From NCBI GenBank assembly GCA_004026145.2, contig CP034975.1:2768398-2832397 (forward strand): a DNA stretch of 64,000 nucleotides. Reading direction: 5' to 3'. A program made the position numbers and the translations under genes. Source of the stretch: Takifugu bimaculatus (lineage: Eukaryota > Chordata > Actinopteri > Tetraodontiformes > Tetraodontidae). The notes under the pieces are model-generated. The model searched no databases. It was given only the letters and a program-made list of their open reading frames with translations, and was not told where the DNA came from. How positions within the stretch are numbered: position 1 is the first letter of the stretch; each line of letters opens with the position of its first letter. This document shows positions 32,871 to 46,569 of the stretch, piece after piece.

Positions 32871-35800
32871 ATCCCAGAAAACATTACAACAAAGAGGAGT
32901 GGAATTATTTAGTGGAGGGGGATGTTCCCATTAGAGTGATGAATGGTCTAATTATTGGAAATAAACAATCCCCAGAGATAAACGACAAACCCGGGACAAC
33001 CATGAGAGAAGAGCCACCGGATTACAGGCTGGATTAGGGAGGAGGTACAGTGTTTATGTCTTTCGAATTAATAATCATTGCTGCTGTTTACTGTATTAAT
33101 AGATTAGCAGTACTTAAATGTTGATTGCTATCTATTATTTAATCTCTTTCATAATCCCGTTATGGTGCAGATGGATTGGGAAAACCAGAAACAGTCCTTT
33201 AATTCTATAGGGGCGTCCTTAGGTGGTTCGTTCTGTTTAACAACTGCCCATAATAAGCAAGCCATAGCATATCTGACTGGTAAACAGCAGACAGGCACCT
33301 ACTGTATCCATGTTAGATGAGCAAACTCCTCATTCCTGGTCCTAATTACTCACTCCGTCTTTTAAAATATCACCACACATCTGTGATTATACCAGTGACC
33401 ACAAAGACACCTACACACAGGCGCTTACAAAACTGCCATTAACTCAGTCAATGTCCCTTAGACACCAGCAAGTCCCAGTATCCCTTCTGGGCTCCGCCAA
33501 TCAGCATCTTTTATGATCAATTATGCAGCCAGTCAGGAGGAATCGTCGGTCCTTTGGGTACAACGCGCTCAGGCCGACATGCCCGCACAACCGTTCCACG
33601 ACACTTGAACCTTGATGGAGGAACCAAATGGAGAACAAGTGGTTTTCAGTGTTCACTGTCCCCATTATCATCTCCATTCCCCTCTCGGAACACCCGTCAT
33701 CCCGGGGAGGAGGCTGATCTTAGCGGAGAGAATCTTTTAGAATTCTAGAAGGTTATTAAAGGCTCAGAAATTGCTGCGCTATAATTACTTTTTTTTAAGT
33801 GAAAAGTGAAATTAAGACTGATCTAAGAGTGTTCGCATTTGGGAGAGCTGAAATGAAAAGGTCCTGGTGGCGTTCACAAGGACCCATACTGTGAACCTGT
33901 AGTAACTGCAAATACTGTTCTGTTTATGTCACGTGATAATATGACATTTTATTACATTATATGGTAGAGATACAACTAACAAGCTGCTAACGCTCCCAGA
34001 TGATTGAGCATTCAAAACTGCCTTTGATAGCTCATGTTGAGTTGTTGGGTCGCCTGCCATTCCTCCACGTTAATTCACCTTTATAGATTAGCATTAAAAT
34101 ATCTGCAGATGATGCTGCCTGGATAAACGTCTGATTGTACTGTGATTGTTGGCCTTTAATGGTTGCTGTTGCTCAAAAGGTACACGGAGTCGAGTCCAAT
34201 ATTTAACGGGTTCAAAAGTTGACAGAACGGTCGTGCCAAGAGAGGGAGGTTGGATGTCGTCAGCATCTTGGCCCCTGGAATCGTCGTTACATCCATGGAA
34301 TGGAGAGACAGGGGGAACGGCGCCAGCTGCATTGAGCCGAGCCTGCCAGGGCAGACGGGATACCAGCAGGTGGCATTCTGGGACGGTGCCGGTAGAGCGC
34401 AAACAGTATGGCGCGCAAGACTCGATGCCCCCTCCCCCACTCCAGCCCGGCTCCCCCACCTACCCACTATCACCCACCTCCTCACAGTATGGACCGTTTC
34501 ATCCCGTAGGCAGCGCCGCAGCTTTTTTCCTCTCTCTCCATCCCAATTCACCCCGTCTGTTTTCGACATCTTTTTGTGGATTTCTTATTTTTCTTTCAAA
34601 GCCATTTCTGTGAGCGTTTCAAAGCAGTCTTTGTTCTCGCAGGCTTGAAATACTTACACAGCAGTGCTTTATAGGTTCCTAGAGAGAATAATTTGTCAGA
34701 GTTTAAGATCTTTGTTCCAGATTTGGATGTAGAGTTTGATTTAGTGTATAATTTACGCCCATCAAATACTACCTGACTCAACACACAACAAAAGAGACTA
34801 CCTCAGTGTAGGGGTATTTATCAGGGGGTAAAGCTGCGTCTTCCAGCTCAAGCAGAGTTGTGTGTTTGTTCTGGTTGAGTCCAGAGAATCAAATTTGTCT
34901 GAGTGTTCCGGCTTTCACAGCATCATCCAGGGAGAGATGAGTTTGAGAGCCAGACGGGACTTTCGCACCCCGGCTGAACAAGAGGATCTCACCACAATCA
35001 GTTTGTCTAGAAGATTGCACAAAGAGAAGCGCTCTGTGAGATCTTCAGGATTACTCTTCAGAAACCAGACGGACGGAGCAGGAAACCCAATGAAACAGAA
35101 CGTGGATTCAGGGGCGGTCGGAGGACCTCTTGGAACCGCTGTGTGTAATATTTATCCAATTTCATTTCTGTCCAGACTTATACTTAAAGCCCTTCTTGGT
35201 CAGGACGGAGGTAACGACAAAACAATGAGAATGCACCCTGTTCCTTCCATGTCCCCTGTAATGGAGGTCCTGTGGGTGGGAAACCTACTCAGAGGGAAGC
35301 GAAGGGACACTTCACATGAGTGCACAACTCAGAGGAGACTCCATAAACTTTAGCCTGTCAGATTAGCTTTGCACTGCACTCTCAGTTACAGGCTTTATCC
35401 ACATCCCATCCTTCTCTTAGTCTGAAGAACAGGCACTCAGTCCTCCTTCTCTCCCTCTGAGAAATCTGTTTATTTCAACGCCCCCCCCCCCAACCCAGCC
35501 CAGCCCCAATGAACACAGGGGATGAGAAGGCTTAGGCGGGTAAAGCTTCCGTCTTCCCCTCACCGCACATTCCTGGTAGTTATTCATTCATGGCAAAAAC
35601 CCATTCACGCTCCGACAGCCTGCGTCCCCGCTGATGTATGGTGTCGTCCCGGAGTCACTGCTGCCCCCAACCTCCCCCCAGCAGCTCCCGCCCGACTCTG
35701 TCCACACCATCATTTCAGCGCGGGCAGGTTATGACGTTTGGGTTTCGGGGAGGTTTGTCATATATATCACGACTTTGATACATGGACGGTAAAATACGCT

Positions 35801-38800
35801 GACAAGGGTGAGCCACCGGGAATCTGTTTAAGATCAGACACCCAAGAGCGATGTTTCCCCCCTGCGTGAATCAGAAAGGAGGAGGGAAACGAATGCTCTT
35901 GTCTCTTCCTCTGCCTATTTATTCCCATTTCGTTCAGCGAGCGCACATCCCCCGCGGTTTTCTCCGTCCGACCTGGGAAAGGCGGCAGGGAGGGCAGCCT
36001 CGGATGAATGCGATCGCCCTCTCTGTCTTCCCTGATGCCTCGCGCAACGAAAATCGCATTGTTTGCAAAGCCGTTGGGGGAGGTGAGGGTCAACTTGTAA
36101 ATCAGCCTGTTTTTCTAGCTTTTTCCCTCAGAATTCATCATAGGAAATAAACTGGAGACTGCTCCCCTCAGAGGGCCGGCAGCTCCCTGCACTGGCATGA
36201 TTAAATATTCAAACACAGTTAGCGGCACACATGACTGCTCGGGCTGTCAGGGATGCTCAGTTTGTCCCTGAAGGCCCACCTCTGATTGTTGAAGCAGCTC
36301 CCCCTGAGTAAACAGCTGTCCTGACTAATGGGAGATCCCAGGATTTCAACGGGAAGAGTTCATCTAAACAGAATGAGGCGGCCATTTCCGCAGTAGGTGT
36401 GTTCAGTGAAGTAACTCCTTAGGTTTTGGCCTAAGGGATGAATCAGAGGCCACTGGAGCTTAGCGCTAACGCTCGGCCACATCCCACACAGTTTGGTAAG
36501 AAAGAAGACATTTCTCTGAGATCAAAGATTGATCAACAAGGATCAAAGGAAACATCAAAATGACTGATTCCGTCAGTCATCAAAAACCCCTTTAAATACA
36601 ACTCAGTGAAATTAAAGTAGTAATGTTGTCTTATACATTGGATCTATTTTGTAATCGGTGGCTCCGCCGACTTTTTGATGATTTTTACTTAAATGTGAAG
36701 CAGCTTTTGGTATCAAAGTGAGCAGGTACATACGTTAAGTCTTGAGTCTTGATTAGTCAGATTAGCAACATTCATCCAAACAGATGGCTGGTGAAGGCGG
36801 CAGTTTATGTTTATGCAACCACGCGCATGAAATATGAAGCAGCCCAGCTAACGTTAATCAGATATCTCAGAAATTTGGATATTTTCTCAATAAATTATGA
36901 ACTATATTTGCAATCCAGGCATCATCATTTTTCTTTTTTAAATGATAAACATCCATCACTGAAGGTTCCAAGCATCATCATAAAGCTCATAACCACATTC
37001 ACATTTTTAAAAACTGCTATTTGTAAATAATGTTAGCATTTTTTTTCATACTAATTATTTTTAATCAGACAAGACTCAGAGAATAGATTCATATTTAATA
37101 CCAATCAGGACAGATTGTATTGTATCATGGCAACACTGTTACAGACTGTTGACTTTACTTTTGACAACTTCTATATTCTTAAAAATAGTTAAATGCTTTG
37201 GGTTTACATATATGACCACTTCTCAGGTTGTGGTAATATTTCCTTTGTTGCTTTGATGTGTGTTTCTCAAATTTGATATAATCAAAACAGTAAAATTCTG
37301 ACGTACTATCAACGCACCACAGGGGTCTTGTTGTATTGGGGGGGGTGAGATGAAGAACGAGAAGCCTAAATATGAAGATGCCATCAATTACCTTAAATTC
37401 TCTTATTTTAGTTCCTTTATAGCGCAGGGTTACATGTAAGAGACTGTCTTTATTCGGTTCTATTATAACACAACTAGCATAATCCTTTGCAAAATATAAT
37501 CACATTGACAATCCGAGTGTGTGACTTGGCAAAGGAATAGAGCCCGCACACATTCTATTCTAAGCTTCGCAGCTCAGATCAAGAATTGGCTCGTTCCTCA
37601 TTCTTTCACACGCCCACTGACTCTATTGTGAAGCTTCTACCGACTTATGCTACTATAAAGTCAGTTTAGACGAAGCCAATACAGATTATTTGGCTTGATT
37701 TCTTTTAGCGTCAACTAATTTCTGGAATTTTGCAACAACCAGCTGCTGAAATCCCCCAAAAATGCCTTTGAAGCACCAGACCTTCTCAAGTCCCAACCAC
37801 TGCTCTTCTTTCCTCGCTCCTTTCGGACTGCGAACCTTTGCAAACCTACATTTTCCTTGATTCTGACTCCTCGCGTAAAGAGTCTCCACATTCCTGCTGT
37901 CAGTCAGAAACTAAAGCTGTAACGCATCTCCTCCACTCATGCGTGTGAGTTGTGTCTGTCATCTCGTCACTTTCGACCCGACACTTCACTCACCTTAGCC
38001 GACAACGCGGGAGCTCAGTGAACCCTGTGCAGAATAGTTTGGCTAAGAGGATTTGGCAAATATCTCATTAGCTTAAAGGCGACGACTCATTCTGCCGCGG
38101 CTTTTATTTGGATGCGGATTAGCACTCTCTCCAACAACAAATGCCACCAAGTCAATTTATTTGGCTTTGTTCACTTTAATTCAATTTCCATTATCCCATC
38201 AATGCAACTCGAGATTTTAGGAGAACTTTTGGGATAAAACCAGAATAGTGGCGAAGTTTGGGAAGGCGCCAACATCACAGCTGTGAGGCAGCACTTGCGC
38301 CGGTGTGCTTCCTTCATTCCTGGGGAGTGAATTGTTAAAAACACCATTTTCTGAGTGTATTATCACTCAGACAACTTGGACTGGGCACCAACATTCCAGA
38401 CCTCTCCGGCGTGAGGCCTCCTACATCCTGAGGCAGCTGCAGCAGCTCCTAGCGGCTCTTTGTCGTCCCTGTTAGCATGGTTCCAGCCAGACTCATTTGC
38501 TGCGCCGCCGCCTCTCTCGTTGACTCCGCTCGTGTCAGACACAAACTTGTTGTTCATCTCTTATACATGACATCGTCCCCCAGCCGGTTGGGCTCATCTC
38601 ACCGTTGTTTACCGGCAGCTCAGACTGTGTCTCAGTCTGGAGCCGGAGCCACCCAAACACTCTATCCACATGCATAAAATATGCTGGTGACATTACACAC
38701 GCAGCGTCCCTGGGACCAGGGGACCCGGGGACCAGGGGACGCTGTTGAGGGTGAAGATGGAGTTTTGGGTTGATAATGGCAGTCAGCGCATGTTCTGTCT

Positions 38801-39896
38801 CACAACATCACTGATTAAAATGATGCTCAAAACAAGAGAAAAGTCCTGTTCTGTCATTGAATCCATCCTTAACAATTTCATTCCCCCTATAAAATTCCAA
38901 ATTGTCGTGCCACCGATATTAAGCAGCTCGACAATGTGCCTCCTGTTGCAGATTACTGAATCAGGAATACAAATTATACAATCCCAAAGAATCTTGTTTC
39001 CTATATATTTCCTTGCTTCCCCCTTTCAAGAAACGCCCCCCCCCCCTGATATGAAACATCAGGCCTCCCTTCACACTCCCGTTAGCAGGATTTCGTTTTT
39101 CCCCATTGTGGGCAGTTGGCATTCGCCCTCACTTGGCTGTCAAAGCTACACAAAAACATCCGCACACACGCGCGTGTGTGTGTGTAGCTGCCAGCGGTAC
39201 AAGTCGCTGGTACAGGCAAAGTATATTTGCACCAGCTAGTGGGCCTTTATTTGATTTGATTTTTTTTGGTTTTGTCTATTTTGCTAGTTGTAGGAACATC
39301 AGCTAACTGTTCAGTGGCTAAAATGAGATTTGAGCGCTATAGGTTGAGCAAAGTGGGTGGACAGTATCGAGCTTGTGTTCTTTCCTCGTGCTGATGGGGA
39401 GTTTATCTGCTTGGAAATCACCTCGTTGAAGCTTCTGGCGCCGTGTTTTTTTTCATCCGCTGCTATCTGCTCCCGGGCGCCGTTGTTTCGCGTTGAGGAA
39501 TGGCTCAGCCACCTCCCAGACAAATCGCACCGGGACTCGCGCTCACTTGCTGCAGATGACACACACTTTAGCTTTTATCGTTACAGCAAAAAAAATCAGA
39601 CACGCATTTTCTTTTCACGCGGTAGCTCCTCCGTAAGTGGGGAAAAAAGGTCCATCTCTAATATCTCTGATATCTGCACCCAAGTGTCAGCAGCTGGAAT
39701 GAGGTTTGCACCTTCCACAATAAACTGCCACACTCTTCGGGCTTTTTACCTTTTTTTGGGGCGCTTTAATGCACTTTGCAAATGAGCTCACAAATCTCTT
39801 CGGCGGTAGTTCTGCATCTTTGAGATAGCAGAGAAATGGTTTCCGTGCGCGCATACGTCTCGCGCGCACCTGGAAAGTTGTGCGTTTGTGGGTTTT

Positions 39897-39912
39897 GGGG
39901 GGGGGGGGGGGG
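39897..39912. repeat. poly-G tract (16 nt)
   Basis: This is an uninterrupted run of 16 G in a CpG-containing stretch. Confidence 0.9.
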
Positions 39913-40859
39913 TGCGTGGCGGTAAATGTGACTAACTATCTGTGAAGCGTATTAAAGCAGAACCCGTTGAGCTTTCCAGCTGGGTGCAGCGGCGGCGGCG
40001 TCTTTCAACACATTTCAGAATTGATATTGTTTGATTTTAGCTTTTTCATCCGAGTTCTCGGAGGTGGTGCGCCTCCACACACACATTAGCTTTTAGCATA
40101 CTTACATTTCTGTCAGAAGTGCAACGGGGGAACGGAGTAATGGGCCTAGCCGTGTGTGGAGTGAAGGGGTAATGACAGACTTCCTCTACAGTTTCTCCAC
40201 TTCCAGGTCTTTTTTTATAAAAGCTCATCACATCTATGATCTGCAGCAGATACTGCTCATCCCTGAACTGGAGTTCCGCTCTTGTTTAATTCTCTTTTTT
40301 TCAAAGCCACAGCCCCCATCCCGGCCTTCCCGCTGCACTGCGAGATAACTGGAAATCTTCTCATGAATATCCAACATTTTGAAATATTAATGAGGGTTCA
40401 TTTTAAATAGAGGATGAGGTCTTCCTGGCTATTTTCCACAACAGCTCCATCAAAGTTCATAATTCGGGAGGGGAAAGATGGAGAAATCAGGTTGTGGGCG
40501 ATCCAGATGTGAATACAGCTAATAATCTCCACATCCTGGAGACTGCAAAGGCGACTCCCAGATTTCTTTTCTGAAGAAGACAAAAAAAAAAAGGGTCAGA
40601 GAGTGCAGCTGCCTCGTCCAATTATGCCTCTGCTCATTTTCCCCGTCAGGCAGGTGGCTGAGAGAAACAAGTGATTTAAACAGCGTATTCAGAGAACAAC
40701 AGGTGAAGCAGAAAGTGTGCAATTAACATAAAAATAACCCTCTTCATCCGCCTCTGAAAAAAGAGCCGCAGCACTCTGACTCGTGCGCATCTTCATGTGT
40801 GTGTTAAAAAAAGAGTTATCTCTCTTATTCCCATGATGCCGCACTCTTCTTGATTGTTC

Positions 40860-41233
40860 TTCATTAAATCAAGAAAAAACATGAAAATCATCGCTTAAAT
40901 GTCGCTCTTTCATACCTGTGGCTATTGAAGTGAACCGACGCACGCACGTGCGAGTTCTTGTGATTTCCAATATTTCACAGACTGAGATTCTTTAGAAATA
41001 AGGAGCTCACTTAACAGGGTTCCAGCAGGGATCTGGTGGGTCTCAGCGTCACACACGGGGAGTTTGGACACAGCGGTTTCAATTAAACTCCACTTCAGTC
41101 TGAGAAATCCGAATAGTCACGATAAAAATGGTGGTTATACGTGACTGGAGGGCTGGAAAACCAGAGCATGAATTTTGGAGTTGAAATGAACCCTTTGGTT
41201 CGAGAGAGAGTTCGTTTTCCCGTCACATTTGTC
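40860..41233 (+). repeat. direct repeat, copy 1 (about 374 bp)
   Basis: It is nearly identical to 42725-43105 in the same orientation. Shared words include CATACCTGTGGCTATTGAAG, GGGATCTGGTGGGTCTCAGC and GTGGTTATACGTGACTGGAG. Differences are a handful of substitutions and a GAGA length change near the right end. It is non-coding. The ends lack TG...CA, so it is not an obvious LTR. Confidence 0.93.
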
Positions 41234-42724
41234 GTCTCTTCTTGAGTCTCATTTGCTTCCCATTAGCCACCTTCCTTTAGTGGGTTCTTTCCAACACTCT
41301 TGGAAAACAGTTCAAGCGAGTAACCATTAAAATTAAACTTCAGTCCTTTACCCAACAACTATCTGGGTGTTGTTTTATAAAGACAGACGTTGCGGCAGCA
41401 TTTCCCAGCAGCCACTGGGTGGATAACGCCCTCACACCCAGGTGGGGGTTCAGCGTCTCCAGTAGAGTTAACGCGCACATTTGTGGACTGTGGGGGGGGA
41501 GATGGAGCACCAGCGTAAAAACCTGCACAGGTACTGGGAGGACGTGCGCGGTGTCAGGGCTCGGAGCTCACGCTGTTGTCATGTCTACCGTGATGCCTGG
41601 ATACACCCTGTTGTTGTGCTGAGTGAGCTCACAGATGCTGCACCGCTGCGAGACCAGGAAGATACATCATCAGTGTCATTGCACCATATGCCAAAGCTTA
41701 GCTTAGCTTAGCTTAGCTTAGCTTAGCTTAGCTTAGCTTGGCATAGCGTAGCAACCAGGATGAGGTGTTTGTTGGGCTAAAACGAAGGTAGGAGCCTCCA
41801 TCAGATCAGATCAAGAGTGAAAAGTCCTTTATGTTTAGGTTTGAGTGTATTTTAATGGGGTTTCATCAAAACAAAACGCTCACAAACCCCTAACGGGGAT
41901 CAGCTCAAGGTTACGGTCTCTCCTAACCAAAATGAACAGAGCAACTGACCTTCGGAAGCTGGGAGGAAAATAGGAAACAGCGTCAACGCAGCCACTGGTT
42001 ACACAACGTGAATGAGTCCTACCGACCTCTCCACCAGTCACAGCAAATAATGTGGAACATATTTGGGCTGCGCCTGACTACCATCAACTCTTGTGAACTT
42101 TAGGTTACGAGCGGCCCTTTTGGATTCGTTTGCTCACTAACTGTGTGTGTATGCACGTTAGACGGGGCAGGTGGGAATGTTAATCATACACGCCGCCCCT
42201 GTGCGTCTCCGGGCTCGAGCTCCGTCAGCAGCCAGGCAGTTTTCGGACCATGTGGCCTTTTCATCTCAATAATGCTCAGAAACCACCTTGGTGCTCCTCT
42301 GCCTGCTTTATTAAAGCTCTACATACTGTCGATCCCACTCAGATCTGGTCAGAACCCTCAACATCAGCTACATTTAGGGAGTAGCTGAGGACGCCGCTTA
42401 CCCAGCATGCCTCAGTCGGCCTCCTGCTGTCTCTCAAAGTGATGGCATAATGAACGAGCACTCTTTTTTGGCATCGTTCTTCCTCCACTAGTGCACTGAT
42501 GGAGCACCTTTGATAAATATGCATTAGACTCAACCTGCAGCTCTATATGCATTTTAATTGCCGACATCTGTTATTTTGCCGGGGGTGTTTATTTTCAATT
42601 TACCGTATTCATTTTGTTGCCGTTCTCAAACACGCACAATGAAAGCTTTCAGCATTTTGTACTTTAAATGTAGTTACAGTCTTTGATATTCGCATATATT
42701 ACTGCATAATCACAGCTTGACTAA
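41234..42724. other. spacer between direct repeats, no gene seen
   Basis: These 1.49 kb between the two direct repeats contain the AGCTT pentanucleotide array and only short frames. There are no retroviral-like or transposase motifs. Confidence 0.7.
41695..41739. repeat. (AGCTT)9 pentanucleotide repeat
   Basis: Nine perfect tandem AGCTT units are followed by degenerate GGCATAGCGTAGC. The unit contains the self-complementary AGCT. Confidence 0.95.
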
Positions 42725-43105
42725 TTCATTAAATAAAGAAAAAACATGAAAATCATCACTTAAATGTCGCCCTTTCATACCTGTGGCTATTGAAGTGAAC
42801 CGACGCACGCACGCGCGAGTTCTTGTGCTTTCCAATATTTCATAGTCTCTGAGAATTCTTTAGAAATAAGGAGCTCACTTAACAGGGTTCCAGCAGGGAT
42901 CTGGTGGGTCTCAGCGTCACACACGGGGAGTTTGGACACAGCGGTTTCAATTAAACTCCACTTCAGTCTGAGAAATCCGAATAGTCACAATAAAAATGGT
43001 GGTTATACGTGACTGGAGGGCTGGAAAACCAGAGCATGAATTTTGGAGTTGAAATGAACCCTTTGGTTCGAGAGAGAGAGAGTTCGTTTTACCGTCACAT
43101 TTGTC
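42725..43105 (+). repeat. direct repeat, copy 2 (about 381 bp)
   Basis: This is the second copy of the 40860-41233 segment, 1865 bp downstream in direct orientation. Its GA tract near 43068-43082 is 4 bp longer than in copy 1. The high similarity implies recent duplication or gene conversion. Confidence 0.93.
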
Positions 43106-45216
43106 TTAAATCTCCTCTCCCAGTCAACAATCGCTCATCATAGGAAAAAAAACTAATTTAAAAGAATATTTATGAAAAAACAAAGAAAGCCACGGCTCAG
43201 TTCACCAACAAACATCCTGGATGCATAAACACCCAAGTATCGGTAGCGTAGCTTCAGACGGATAAAGGTGGTGTGTTGAAGAGCTTCAGTTTCCAAACGC
43301 TCAATATTAAACATGCGACCAGTCAGATTTGGTTGCTAATCTCTGTTTGAAGAGGCCAGTTTCTCCTGAAGACAACGGCACCAGGCCGCGGAGACGCTGC
43401 ATTGCAGGTGCCGGGATCCGGACGGCGATCGCCCGTCGGGAGCAGACTGGCTGCCATTAAGCATTCATGGTGTTTACTGAATCCGGGCGGCGGCGCGAGG
43501 CTCTGTTCATCGGGGCGCGGCATGGTAGATGGATGGTGCAAAGCGTTCTTAATTGTGAATTAATTCAATCATCTGGGGCGGGCACCCGGAGCCTCCTGGA
43601 GGAACACATGACAGAAGAGACGAGCGTGTTGGCATCTTCTGCACCTAGTTTGATGTCCGCTGTCACTTTCAAGGCGACACGTTTCTATGGCGGCGCGCGA
43701 CGTAGCAAACGAGCAGCACGTGTGAGACAGGAAGTCAGGGACAGGAAGTCGGGGCGCAAAGAGAAAATAGAAGATCCAGCCTATTTTTAAAATAGGAACA
43801 TTCTGTTTTCAGCGGATCCGATTCAGCTGTGTAGACGCAACCTGCACTTTAAAAAATAATAATAAATCAATAATGAAGCCGTCCAACATCTGAGTGAAAT
43901 ACTCACTCCTGGCAGTCACCAAAATCCGAACAATAAATGGGTATGGTTCTCCTCTAGATGGGAAGAGCCAACGGGTCCTTTTGTGGCTCCTTTGTGACGC
44001 TACAGAGCGGGAAGATCATGAATCCTGCCTGTCGGAGCCCTGAAGACGCAGCCTTGTGTCGTTTACCGGAGGACGGAGCAGCTGCAGGGCCAAACCGTTG
44101 TGTATCTGGTGGATTATCGAGATCAATAAGGCAGTAAGGGGATTCCCCCAAAACATGCAGCTTTAGCGCCCAGCGTGGGGCCACAGATAATTGCCCACTG
44201 AGCTTGTTTGGACTGCTCTGGATCCACATGTAGGACAGGGTGTTCCAGCTCCTGCCAATATCCAGCAGCTTCACACAGCCGTTTGGAGGAGTGGAGCAAC
44301 ATTCCACAGGCCACAATCAACAGCCTGATCCACCGTGGGAGGCACCAGATACCGACTGGTTTTCAGACACATTTGCCCATTTATCACGATTAAGGTCAAA
44401 TTAAGGCAGATTTGTGAACAATATTTGAGGGAAATAGGTCTTTTTTTAATAAGAAAAGCATTACATTGCTGAGTTTGGCTCAGGAAAAATTAGAGCATTT
44501 TAAAAAAGTGTTATCAAAAGTTTTTGCTCCGTTTTGTAAACGATGGGTTGGCTGCAGCGCCCCCTTATGGACAGTAAGTGCATTTAAAAACACTTAAAAG
44601 GTGTTGAGGTGCTCTTGTGGAGAAATTACATATTTGGCTATTGTATTAAGTGGGAAACACTGAATATAGCTGCAGTATAAATACGTTATATAGCTACAAC
44701 AGCTACAACATTAAAAGCAATTTTAAACTGCAGCTGCGATAAACAAGTAAATCGATTAAGAATTAAATTACATTTTGTAACAGGGCAGCAGGTCCAAGTG
44801 TTTATATCAAGTGCACATTGTTAAAGGCTTTAAACACTCACCGTGGAGTGTGGATGCAACCCCCCCCCCCCAAAGAGAGCAGGAGAATGCTGAAGTGCTT
44901 ATGAAGAGATCAGCATCTGTCCTCTCTCTCGAGCTCAGGAGACTCCAGCACACAGCCTGGCTGCAGAGGTGGGAATGGAAGGTGTAACGGGGAGCCTCCG
45001 CAGCGCACTCAGCGGTGATTGGCTCCATTGAGCATTTCACCGAGCATCTGGTGGTCCGCCATTACGCAAGTGCTACTATCGCACATGCTCTGCTGTGACT
45101 CCCACACCGAGGGACGGAGGATGGCTTTTATGATTACAGAACCGCAGACATGCATCATTTGGTTAAGCTCCCAGCACTACGGTGCACAATCTGCCTGCTG
45201 TTTGGAGCGAGACTAC

Positions 45217-45224
45217 GTGTGTGT

Positions 45225-45259
<35 letters not shown>
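45217..45259. repeat. (GT)n microsatellite
   Basis: About 43 bp of GT with one GG interruption lie near the start. Confidence 0.92.
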
Positions 45260-45260
<1 letters not shown>

Positions 45261-46569
45261 GTCATGCAGCAGCATCTGCCAGTTTGTTTTTTAAGTCTTC
45301 TGGTATATTTGTGAACGCCTCAGCTCGTGGTTTCTCCCCGTCGTTAAGCAGGGATACACACCATCGGCTCACAGGTGTATGTGTGTGTGTTGTTGTTGTG
45401 CATGTGAAGTGGGGGGGGGGGTGCAGGTAGACAGAGGGTCGCTCCGTCGCGTCCGCGCCGGGCGAGGCAGGGGTGCGGAAACGCCGTCCTTGGCAACACG
45501 CGTGTAACACGTGTGCCTGGTAGGTGCCTCCCAACCCGCCAGTGAGGCGTGCCAGTTACGGACCAGAGCGGGGCTCTGCCAAGCTTCACACACATCGTTT
45601 CTTTTTTCTTCACAACGAGCCAAAAGAGGAACACACAAACAAGTTTGTGCATTAAACATGTTTGTCCCCGGCCCTCCTCCATCTCCACTGGCTCAGAGGT
45701 TCAGCCCCACGCTAAATGTTTACTGAGCTACACTCGAGCATGCGTGTCTCTGCCCGCATGTGTCCCCATCCACGTGTTCCTCTGTGTGTGTGTGTGTGTC
45801 CTGGCCTTCAGTGGTGCACCGTGAAGCAGAGCAGAGTGGAGTTCTGCTCACGTACCGTGTTCTCATTACCACTAACAGCCTTGAGCCGGCCTCGTCATTA
45901 GAGAGAATCATTCTCAATCCAATTGCCTGTTGGTTACGCTACGCAACAGAGGTCCACAATCTGTCCTTATCTGACAGCTGAGATTTCTTTGTGATGTCTC
46001 CTGAATAGCAAAGGATGAACAGTGGGAGAAACACAAAGCTGGGATGTGAGAGAGAGACACACATAATGATGCGGGATCCTTGTCCTGCCGGGCCCGATAA
46101 CGGCAGCAGCCTCCACGGTGACGCCTCGCATCACCAATAACGGCCGATTGTGAGCCGTCAGACGGCAACCATCTGGAATCCACCGAAACCTCTCCGCTGA
46201 GCTACGCCTTCCATTTTTGTCTGAGCGCAACGCAGGATTTCTAGGAGTCAGCGTTCGCATTAGATTTGTATTAACGGTAGCGGTCACTCATCAGATACGA
46301 GGGCAAGCCAATGCTGCTAGCTAGCGCGCGGACAATGGGAACAAGCTAATCAGTGCACAGATGGGGGTTTCACTCTTTATAATAGTTCACAGAGAATCTT
46401 ACGTTAAAATGTGGTCATATATTGTTTAAATAGCTTCTCAGGTGATGAATTATGGGACAGGTGTGCAGTACAATGCAGGCACGGTTGGGTTACAGAGGCT
46501 GGGCACACCTGAGCCGGCGGGTGCATGTTCCCGTACTTGTGACATATTGAGCATTTCCCTCACACACTG

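Larger units (their letters stand above)
28151..40859. other. intergenic, no host gene recognised
   Basis: This stretch holds a GT microsatellite (29540-29610), an L2-like repeat tail (about 31170-31385), a short repeat-like stretch near 32777-32870, and poly-G at 39897. Reading frames up to 163 codons (34862-35353) show no recognisable domain or splice context. Several stretches (32040-32330, 36180-36345, 38040-38250, 40335-40480) are non-repetitive with TAATTA/ATTAATG-type words and may be conserved non-coding elements; this is inference only. Confidence 0.6.

Noticed and set aside
34862..35353. 163-codon plus-strand frame
   Set aside because: No domain, composition like its surroundings, and no splice context.
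40860..43105. The direct repeat pair as LTRs of a retrotransposon
   Set aside because: The repeats lack TG...CA ends, there is no primer-binding site after the first copy, and the 1.49-kb interior has no gag, protease or polymerase motifs.
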